A stretch of 5,605 bases of DNA from Porticoccaceae bacterium (GTDB lineage Bacteria > Pseudomonadota > Gammaproteobacteria > Pseudomonadales > Porticoccaceae): NCBI GenBank assembly GCA_023229065.1, contig JALNZZ010000133.1, positions 1-5,605 on the forward strand, in the 5' to 3' direction. The notes beneath the pieces were generated by a model, which did not search any database, was not told the origin of the DNA, and worked only from the letters and a program-made list of their open reading frames with translations. A program made the position numbers and the translations under genes. Position 1 is the stretch's first letter. Each line of letters opens with the position of its first letter. This document shows positions 1 to 5,393 of the stretch, piece after piece.

Positions 1-123
1 GCGGTAGTCTTTTTCAGCCGCGAGGCAGCGGCTTACGGCGGCGACCTGGAGCCCTTGAACCGCTGGCCAGGACGCGACCGTCTGCGCCGCTTCAAGACCC
101 GCTACACGGAGGTACAGCCATGA
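1..123 (+). CDS. 3' end of an unidentified gene (last 40 codons), translationally coupled to the AddA-like gene
   Basis: An open frame runs from the window edge to the TGA at 121-123 and encodes 40 residues, beginning AVVFFSREAAAYGG and ending RRFKTRYTEVQP. The tail is basic and has no cysteine and no motif I recognise. Its TGA overlaps the next gene's start as ATGA, so the two are probably cotranscribed and translationally coupled. AddA-like helicase-nucleases in proteobacteria are often preceded by an AddB-like PD-(D/E)XK nuclease, so that is the leading guess from context. The four-cysteine iron-sulfur cluster of AddB would lie upstream of this tail and cannot be checked here. The open frame and overlap are seen directly; the AddB identity is inference only. 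The 5' part lies outside the window. Confidence 0.7.
   Translation, partial: AVVFFSREAAAYGGDLEPLNRWPGRDRLRRFKTRYTEVQP
108..113 (+). promoter_or_regulatory. Strong ribosome binding site for the AddA-like gene
   Basis: GGAGGT lies 6 nt before the spacer tail ACAGCC-ATG, leaving 7 nt between it and the ATG at 120. It lies inside the coding region of the upstream gene, as expected for a coupled start. It is the best Shine-Dalgarno match near any of the four in-frame ATG codons (120, 141, 162, 183), so it decides for 120. Confidence 0.75.
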
Positions 124-203
124 GCCCTGGAAATATAACCATGAGCTCAGGAAAAACAGCCATGAGCACCGAGACAGCAGCCATGAGTTCCGATAAGACA
201 GCC
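120..203 (+). repeat. Four tandem 21-bp repeats, each starting ATGAG, at the AddA-like gene's N-terminus
   Basis: Units begin at 120, 141, 162 and 183. All start ATGAG and end in CC, three of the four with CAGCC. They encode MSPGNIT, MSSGKTA, MSTETAA and MSSDKTA. A fifth boundary at 204 carries GTG instead of ATG. The 21 nt before unit 1 (99-119), which carry the GGAGGT site, align partly with the same unit: GGA followed by ACAGCC in the same register. Each unit therefore recreates an in-frame start and, in the upstream gene's frame, a TGA. The units differ mainly at unconstrained positions, so the array is not recent. Confidence 0.85.
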
Positions 204-3200
204 GTGGCCGACCAGCCAGTCCGCGACCAGGCACTGGATATCAGCCGCTCCTTTGCCGTCAGTGCCCCCGCAGGCTCCGGCAAAACCGGGCTGCTGATCC
301 GCCGCACTTTGCGCCTGCTGGCAGAGTGTGACCACCCGGAGCAGGTATTGGCAATCACCTTTACCCGCAAGGCGGCCGCCGAGATGCAGGAGCGTATTCT
401 CGGTGCTCTGGTGGATGGTCAGCACCCTCCCCCGGGCGACCCTTACAAACGGGCCATCTGGGAAGACGCGCAGCATGTATTAGCCCGGGATCGCCACCAG
501 GATTGGCAGCTGCTCGCCAACCCCGGCCGACTGCGCATCATGACCATCGACAGCCTGTGTCGGCACCTGGCGCGCCAGCTGGCCGTGGAAACCGGGCTTG
601 GCGACCTCCCGGAACCGGCCGAGCAAGCCGAGCCTCACTACCGCGAAGCCATCCGTGCCCTCTTTACTCAGCTCGACCAACCCGGGCCGGTAGGCGATAG
701 CCTGGCGCTGCTGCTCACCCATCTGGACAACAACCTCAGCACCCTGGAGAACCTCCTGCAGGATCTGCTGGGACGTCGCGAACAATGGCTGAAGCCTCTT
801 CTCAGCAGCCGCGGTGCCCGCGAGGCTCTGGAAGAATCCCTGGCCGACACTGTGGCAGAGTGCCTCACAGCCCTGCGCCGCAGTTTGCAACCCGTGGCGT
901 CGGATATCGCCCTGCTGTGTGACTATGCGGCTGCCAATCTCAATCACTCTCGCATCGCCAATCCAATGACCCAATGCCTGGGTATGCGCGACTTGCCCGA
1001 CACCAGCCCCAGTACGGCCAATCTCGATGCCTGGCTCAATGTCGCCGACCTGTTGCTTACCAAGGCCGGTAGCTGGCGTGCCAAAGTCGACAAGCGCAGT
1101 GGCTTTCCCACCGCCAAGGACGCCCTGCAGCCAGAGCGGGCTGACAGTGCCAAACAACAGCTGGCAGCCGTCATCGACTGGTGCCGCTCGCAACCGGGTC
1201 TGCTGGAATTACTCACTGACTTGCGCCACTTGCCGGCCCCTGGCTACAGCGACAGCCAGTGGCAACTCCTGGAAGCTCTGGCACTGCTGCTACCGCGCCT
1301 GGTTGCAGAACTGTCTCTGGTCTTCCAGACCAACCGCGCCTGTGACTTTACCGAAATCACTCTGGCGGCACAGCGCGCGATGGGAGAAGAGGACGAGCCC
1401 AGCGATCTGTCTCTGCGGCTCGATTATCAGATCCGCCATATCCTGGTGGACGAGTTTCAGGATACTTCGTCGCTGCAATTCGACCTGCTCAAAAAACTGA
1501 TAGCCGGCTGGCAGCCCGGCGATGGGCGTACCCTGTTTATCGTCGGTGATGGCATGCAGTCCCTCTACGGTTTTCGCAATGCCAACGTCGGCCTGTTTCT
1601 CGAGGCCCGGCAGGGTATGGTGAGTCAGGTTGAGTTGACGTCCCTTGACCTGTGCGTGAACTTTCGCTCTGATCAACAGTTGGTAAACTGGGTCAATCAC
1701 ACCTTCCGCACGGTGTTTCCCGCCCGTGAGGATATCGGTCGCGGCGCTGTTCCCTATGCCCCCGCACAAGCCGCCAACAGCGGCGACCCCCAGGCGGAAG
1801 TGACTCTGGACCTGCTCCCCTCTACCAGTCATCCCGAGGCGGAGGCCCAGGCTGTTGTCGCTCGTGTACAGGCAGCTCTGGCCCAGGACCCCCATGGTTC
1901 TATTGCCATCCTCACCCGGGCTCGCACTCATCTAGGTGCCATCCTTGAGGCCCTCTACCGGGCGGACATTCCTTGGCAAGCCACCGATATCGACCCTCTC
2001 GCCAGCCGTATGCCGGTGATGGACCTGCTGTCTCTCACCCGGGCACTGCTCAATCCTGCCGACCGCATCGCCTGGCTCGCGGTGCTGCGCGCCCCCTGGT
2101 GCGGCCTGACCCTGCCCGATCTGCACCGGGTGGCCAACCCCAGAAACGCAGAAATAACAAGGGACGCCAACTTCCCTTGGCTGCCAGGCCGAATACTGGA
2201 CCCCGCCACTGCGCACCACTTGTCAGCAGCGGGCCAGCAAGTGTTGGAGCGTACAGCGGCGGTGTTGCAAGCCGCTTGGGAGACTCGCCTGCGAAAACCT
2301 TTGCGCCTGTGGATTGAAGGCGTCTGGCTCGCCCTCGGGGGACCGGCAACCTTGGTCGATAGCGCTGAACTGGCCTGGTGCCAGCAGTATTTCGATCTGC
2401 TGGAAACTCATGCCAGGGGGCCTGACCTCGCTGACCAAGCGGCCTTCGAGCAGGCCGTAGCCAAGCTCTACGCCGCCCCCAGCAGTGGCCAAGCCAACCC
2501 GGTGCAGGTCATGACGATCCACAAATCGAAAGGGCTGGAATTTGATACCGTCATCATTCCCGGCTTGAACCGAGGTGGCGGTAAAAGCGACAGCACCCTG
2601 CTGTACTGGCGAGAGCGTATCAACGAGCGCGGCGAGACCCAGTTGCTGATTGCTCCACCCCTGTCCAGTGCCGAGCAGCAAGGGCCAGAAAACGACAGCC
2701 CCTACAGCAGCGGGACCAACAGCAATGGACAGAGCATCGCCGCCAGCCAGCTGGTAACCCACCTCAAACACGAGCAAAAGCTCAAAACAGCACTCGAAGA
2801 CGCCAGAGTGCTCTATGTCGCCTGTACCCGCGCCGTGCGGCGCCTCCACCTGCTGTTTGCCCTTCCTCCCAAAAGCCCTGCGGCAGGCAGTTTGCTAGCC
2901 AGCCTGTGGCCTGCCTTTGCGGAAAGCTTTGCCAGCGGTGGCGCTGTCGTCAAAGAGCACGAAGAACAAGAGCACACAGAAAACACGCCCCTCAGCGACA
3001 CCCTGACCGACCTGCTGCGTCTGTCTCCAGCGTGGCGCAATCCGGTGGCCGAGCTGCCAGCCACCCCGGGACACTTTTCAGGACATTTTTCTGAGGCCAG
3101 TCTGGCAGCTCCACTTTTACCCAAGGAGTCCAGCGACCCACTGCCCCGCCATACCGGCACTGTACTGCACCGCACCTTGAGCCGCATCGTGACGGACGGC

Positions 3201-3668
3201 GTAACGGCCTGGACAGCCCAGCGCATCCAGCGGCAGCGGCAGGCCTGGCGTCTGCAGCTGACAGCTCTCGGTGTGAGTGTGAGCGAAATCGACTCAGCCC
3301 TTACCGTTCTGGAAGAGGCCATCACTCGGGTAATCAATGACCCGCAGGGACGCTGGTTGCTGGATGGCAGTCACCCCCATAGCGCTTGTGAGCTGGCCAT
3401 GTATCACGCCGGTGACGATGGTCTGACGATGCACTCGGTGCTTGACCGCACCTTTGTGCACCAGGGCGTGCTGTGGATCATCGACTACAAAAGTTCGCGT
3501 CCCGCGCCGGGGCAGTCACAGACAGAATTTGCTGTCGCCGAGAGCAACCGCTACCGGGAGCAACTAACCCGCTATCGGCACACCATGGCATCTTGTCATG
3601 AGGGTGAGATTCGTACCGCGCTGTATTTTCCCCTGCTGCCCTTGCTGGTGGAGGTGGCAACCAGCTGA
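120..3668 (+). CDS. AddA-like UvrD/Rep-family helicase with C-terminal RecB-type nuclease
   Basis: This 1182-residue protein is an ATP-dependent 3'-5' DNA helicase and exonuclease expected to process double-strand ends for recombination in the cytoplasm. Superfamily 1 motifs appear in order: Walker A APAGSGKT (49-56, K55), motif Ia TFTRKAAAEM (80-89), TIDSLCRHL (142-150), motif II VDEFQDT (443-449), motif III GDGMQSLYGFR (476-486), motif IV NFRSD (514-518), motif V MTIHKSKGLEFD (798-809) and motif VI LYVACTRA (898-905). Long insertions at about 150-440 and 520-790 fit subdomains 1B and 2B. The nuclease domain (about 1005-1182) has H1017, D1109, D1122-Y-K1124 and QLTRY (1148-1152), so it looks active. 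The length matches AddA (about 1230 residues in B. subtilis). It overlaps the upstream gene by ATGA. The start at 120 is chosen for its GGAGGT site. The first 28 residues are four degenerate heptads (MSxxxTA) that precede the usual family start. It could be named addA or a recB-like gene; the partner subunit is not visible. Confidence 0.93.
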   Translation: MSPGNITMSSGKTAMSTETAAMSSDKTAVADQPVRDQALDISRSFAVSAPAGSGKTGLLIRRTLRLLAECDHPEQVLAITFTRKAAAEMQERILGALVDGQHPPPGDPYKRAIWEDAQHVLARDRHQDWQLLANPGRLRIMTIDSLCRHLARQLAVETGLGDLPEPAEQAEPHYREAIRALFTQLDQPGPVGDSLALLLTHLDNNLSTLENLLQDLLGRREQWLKPLLSSRGAREALEESLADTVAECLTALRRSLQPVASDIALLCDYAAANLNHSRIANPMTQCLGMRDLPDTSPSTANLDAWLNVADLLLTKAGSWRAKVDKRSGFPTAKDALQPERADSAKQQLAAVIDWCRSQPGLLELLTDLRHLPAPGYSDSQWQLLEALALLLPRLVAELSLVFQTNRACDFTEITLAAQRAMGEEDEPSDLSLRLDYQIRHILVDEFQDTSSLQFDLLKKLIAGWQPGDGRTLFIVGDGMQSLYGFRNANVGLFLEARQGMVSQVELTSLDLCVNFRSDQQLVNWVNHTFRTVFPAREDIGRGAVPYAPAQAANSGDPQAEVTLDLLPSTSHPEAEAQAVVARVQAALAQDPHGSIAILTRARTHLGAILEALYRADIPWQATDIDPLASRMPVMDLLSLTRALLNPADRIAWLAVLRAPWCGLTLPDLHRVANPRNAEITRDANFPWLPGRILDPATAHHLSAAGQQVLERTAAVLQAAWETRLRKPLRLWIEGVWLALGGPATLVDSAELAWCQQYFDLLETHARGPDLADQAAFEQAVAKLYAAPSSGQANPVQVMTIHKSKGLEFDTVIIPGLNRGGGKSDSTLLYWRERINERGETQLLIAPPLSSAEQQGPENDSPYSSGTNSNGQSIAASQLVTHLKHEQKLKTALEDARVLYVACTRAVRRLHLLFALPPKSPAAGSLLASLWPAFAESFASGGAVVKEHEEQEHTENTPLSDTLTDLLRLSPAWRNPVAELPATPGHFSGHFSEASLAAPLLPKESSDPLPRHTGTVLHRTLSRIVTDGVTAWTAQRIQRQRQAWRLQLTALGVSVSEIDSALTVLEEAITRVINDPQGRWLLDGSHPHSACELAMYHAGDDGLTMHSVLDRTFVHQGVLWIIDYKSSRPAPGQSQTEFAVAESNRYREQLTRYRHTMASCHEGEIRTALYFPLLPLLVEVATS

Positions 3669-3706
3669 CACGGTGTTTTCAACGGTTGTTCAATCAGAAT
3701 GAATCC

Positions 3707-3735
3707 AGGGCCTGTTACCACTACTTGAATAGTCG
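3707..3735 (+). repeat. Left terminal inverted repeat of the MITE-like element
   Basis: It is 29 bp long and pairs perfectly with 3946-3974. It starts 38 bp after the AddA-like gene's stop codon. Confidence 0.9.
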
Positions 3736-3844
3736 TCGCTGGAAGCCATTTTTTCGATCAGCGAGGCGGAAGGAGAAAAATATAGTGGGCTTATATGAAC
3801 GACTGACAACGAAGCTGGGCGGGAAAATGGCCCCAGCCCTGCGG

Positions 3845-3943
3845 GTTGCGCCTGGACAAGCGCCACTCTGCGTTGCTCCTCACTCATTTGGAGTGACCAA
3901 ACTACGCTTGTCGCGCCTTGATTGGCGCTTGTCCAGGCACAAC
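3845..3943. repeat. Internal foldback (imperfect hairpin) within the MITE-like element
   Basis: The 20-bp arms 3845-3864 and 3924-3943 are complementary with one mismatch; their core GCCTGGACAAGCGCC is perfect. Near the middle, TCACTC (3880-3885) pairs with GAGTGA (3891-3896) across a 5-nt loop, and short GCGT/ACGC complementarity lies between. The roughly 99-nt segment could fold as one long interrupted stem. It sits to the right of the element's centre, so it is a separate structure from the terminal repeats. Confidence 0.75.
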
Positions 3944-3945
3944 GC

Positions 3946-3974
3946 CGACTATTCAAGTAGTGGTAACAGGCCCT
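3946..3974 (-). repeat. Right terminal inverted repeat of the MITE-like element
   Basis: It is the exact reverse complement of 3707-3735 and ends 152 bp before the aroF start. Any promoter within about 150 bp of aroF therefore lies outside the element. Confidence 0.9.
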
Positions 3975-4126
3975 CGCCATTGATTACATCTATAGACTGT
4001 ATTGGCGCAAATTCGCCAAATTGTTGGCTGCTTACAGTAGAATAGGCATCATTCGAAGCAAACCCTCTCCGCTTTTGCAGGTATCTCTGCACAGACCGGA
4101 GCGTCACGAACAGGACCGCACCCCCC
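3975..4126 (+). promoter_or_regulatory. aroF upstream region with a possible operator and promoter
   Basis: These bases lie between the MITE-like element and aroF and should carry its promoter. TTGGCG (4002-4007) and CGCCAA (4014-4019) form a perfect 6-bp-arm inverted repeat with a 6-nt spacer, an operator-like shape. It does not match the TyrR box TGTAAA-N6-TTTACA known for E. coli aroF. TAGAAT (4038-4043) matches five of six bases of a sigma-70 -10 box, but no convincing -35 box is correctly spaced. AGGA (4112-4115) lies 11 nt before the aroF ATG and is a weak, somewhat distant ribosome binding site. Confidence 0.35.
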
Positions 4127-5203
4127 ATGATTCAACGTCTGCTGGAAAACCTCAATATTGCGTCCCAGGAGACCCTGATCACGCCTCAGGCGCTGAAACA
4201 GGTCATCCCCATGACCGAAAAGGCCGCGCAAACCGTGGTACAGGGACGCGAAGCCATTCAGAACATTCTCGACGGCAACGACCACCGCATCTTTGTCGTG
4301 GTCGGCCCCTGCTCCATTCACGATATCGAAGCAGCCAAGGATTACGCTGCCCGTTTGAAGGCACTCTCGGACGAAGTAAACGACTCTCTGCTGATCGTGA
4401 TGCGAGTCTATTTCGAAAAGCCGCGCACCACAGTTGGCTGGAAAGGGCTGATCAACGACCCCTTCATGAACGACTCTTTCAAGATTCAGGAAGGCCTGCA
4501 TATCGGTCGGCAGCTGCTGATGGATATCAGTGAAATGGGTCTGCCCACAGCCACTGAGGCGCTGGATCCTATTTCGCCCCAGTACCTGCAGGACCTGATC
4601 GCCTGGTCTGCCATTGGCGCCCGCACCACCGAGTCCCAGACACACCGGGAAATGGCCAGTGGCCTGTCCACTGCCGTAGGCTTCAAAAACGGCACCGACG
4701 GCAGCCTCACCGTAGCCATCAACGCCATTCAGTCCGCCGGCAATGCGCACCGCTTTCTCGGTATTAACGGCGAGGGCAAGGTGGCCATCATCACTACCAA
4801 GGGCAACCCTTACTCCCATGTCGTGCTGCGCGGCGGTGACGGCAAACCGAACTACGATTCAGTGAGTGTGGCCTTGTGTGAGCAGCAACTGCTGAGAGCC
4901 GGTATCAACCCGCGCATTATGGTCGATACCAGTCACGCCAACTCCAACAAGAACCATGAGCTACAAGCGCTGGTACTGGAAAATATCGGCAATCAGATTG
5001 CCGACGGCAACCGCTCTATTTGCGGCCTGATGGTGGAAAGTAACCTCCATGCCGGCAACCAGAAGATCCCCGCCGACCTGGCAGATCTCAAATACGGCGT
5101 GTCGGTTACTGATGCCTGCATCGACTGGTCCACCACCGAGAAGACCCTGCGGGAGCTGCGCGACAGGATCAAGGATGTACTGCCCCAGCGGCGGATGCTC
5201 TAA
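4127..5203 (+). CDS. aroF: 3-deoxy-7-phosphoheptulonate (DAHP) synthase, class I, tyrosine-sensitive (AroF) type
   Basis: This 358-residue cytoplasmic enzyme condenses phosphoenolpyruvate with erythrose 4-phosphate to DAHP, the first committed step of the shikimate route to aromatic amino acids. Class I signatures include GPCSIHD (60-66), RVYFEKPRTTVGWKGLINDP (from 93), GARTTESQ (164-171), KNGTDG (187-192) and DTSHANSNK (267-275). The expected metal ligands are C62, H270, E304 and D329, and K98 and K187 are the expected substrate-binding lysines. It aligns to E. coli AroF without gaps from residue 1 through at least 152, which supports the start at 4127 despite a weak ribosome binding site. 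N8, P148 and Q152, positions linked to tyrosine feedback in E. coli AroF, are all kept. The motif EALDPxSPQYL is AroF-like rather than AroG- or AroH-like. The gene appears to be transcribed alone. The symbol rests on family resemblance; the effector is inferred. Confidence 0.95.
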   Translation: MIQRLLENLNIASQETLITPQALKQVIPMTEKAAQTVVQGREAIQNILDGNDHRIFVVVGPCSIHDIEAAKDYAARLKALSDEVNDSLLIVMRVYFEKPRTTVGWKGLINDPFMNDSFKIQEGLHIGRQLLMDISEMGLPTATEALDPISPQYLQDLIAWSAIGARTTESQTHREMASGLSTAVGFKNGTDGSLTVAINAIQSAGNAHRFLGINGEGKVAIITTKGNPYSHVVLRGGDGKPNYDSVSVALCEQQLLRAGINPRIMVDTSHANSNKNHELQALVLENIGNQIADGNRSICGLMVESNLHAGNQKIPADLADLKYGVSVTDACIDWSTTEKTLRELRDRIKDVLPQRRML

Positions 5204-5228
5204 GCGATGGTGGCAATCTGCTGCCCGA

Positions 5229-5319
5229 CCTCTTGAGGCGCTACCCCCCATCTAGTGACATTGAACCCGTAAGCCAGATTGTGTACCACACAATCTGGCT
5301 TACGGGTTCCTCTTGAGGC
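5229..5319 (+). repeat. 11-bp direct repeat CCTCTTGAGGC bracketing a palindrome
   Basis: CCTCTTGAGGC occurs at 5229-5239 and again at 5309-5319, exactly 80 bp apart and on either side of the long hairpin at 5262-5310. Both copies are followed by C-rich sequence. The second copy shares its first base with the last base of the hairpin arm. It could be a target duplication or part of a repeat unit, but neither is proven. Confidence 0.6.
5263..5309. terminator. Perfect 22-bp-stem hairpin between converging genes, possible bidirectional terminator
   Basis: The arms 5263-5284 and 5288-5309 are exact reverse complements with the 3-nt loop ACC. The hairpin begins 60 bp after the aroF stop and 85 bp before the stop of the converging minus-strand gene, the right place for a shared terminator. 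It has no T-tract on either strand, so it is not a standard intrinsic terminator. It could instead block 3' exonucleases, act as a paused or factor-assisted terminator, or be a dispersed palindromic repeat. The structure is certain; the role is inferred. Confidence 0.55.
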
Positions 5320-5337
5320 TCCAGGTCCACCCCCCCA

Positions 5338-5373
5338 GGTAACCCAAAAGAAGCAGATTTATTGGTTACTTTT
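5338..5373 (+). terminator. Weak hairpin followed by four T, possible secondary terminator for aroF
   Basis: GTAACC (5339-5344) pairs with GGTTAC (5364-5369), with a G-T pair added outside, across a 19-nt loop, and is followed by TTTT (5370-5373). The short stem and large loop make it a weak candidate. On the minus strand there is no T-run after the stem. Confidence 0.3.
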
Positions 5374-5393
5374 GCGTTGCTTCCCGCCCGAGA

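Larger units (their letters stand above)
3707..3974. mobile_element. 268-bp MITE-like element with 29-bp perfect terminal inverted repeats
   Basis: The stretch 3707-3735, beginning AGGGCCTGTTACCACTACTT, is the exact reverse complement of 3946-3974. The match continues imperfectly for about five bases inward. Between the ends is a second inverted repeat (3845-3864 with 3924-3943). No transposase is encoded: the frames open on both strands simply run through the terminal repeats and resemble no protein. No target-site duplication is evident in the bases directly outside the ends. Long perfect terminal repeats on a short non-coding body in an intergenic gap are typical of a non-autonomous element mobilised in trans. 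The family is not identified. A dispersed non-mobile palindromic repeat remains possible. Confidence 0.75.
5204..5393. other. Intergenic region between converging aroF and the minus-strand gene
   Basis: This 190-bp stretch has no credible gene. It contains the direct repeat, the long palindrome and the weaker hairpin listed separately, plus two C-runs (5242-5248 and 5330-5336). No promoter is expected, since both flanking genes end here. Confidence 0.6.

Noticed and set aside
480..1193. Long antisense open frame (237 codons) opposite the helicase gene, with others at 1290-1931 and 2223-2849
   Set aside because: These are shadows of the GC-biased codons of the + strand gene. They have no recognisable motifs and lie wholly inside a gene with an intact motif series.
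3069..3092. 12-bp tandem duplication encoding GHFS-GHFS (residues 984-991)
   Set aside because: A minor in-frame duplication in the variable linker before the nuclease domain, with no sign of function.
3644..3651. GCTGGTGG, identical to the E. coli Chi octamer, near the end of the helicase-nuclease gene
   Set aside because: It is a single octamer explained by Leu-Val codons. AddAB-type enzymes use other recognition sequences, and one occurrence is expected by chance.
3985..4001. TACA-N9-TGTA dyad considered as a TyrR-type box
   Set aside because: The arms are in the reverse orientation to TGTAAA-N6-TTTACA and too short to be convincing.
3686..4045. Open frames on both strands across the MITE-like element (3686-4045 + and 3690-3980 -)
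   Set aside because: Both read through the terminal inverted repeats, giving mirror-related peptides (ACYHYLNSRR) at their ends. This is expected of a repeat and not of a protein.
4049..4819. Antisense open frame of 256 codons opposite aroF
   Set aside because: It overlaps a confidently identified DAHP synthase and shows no family resemblance.
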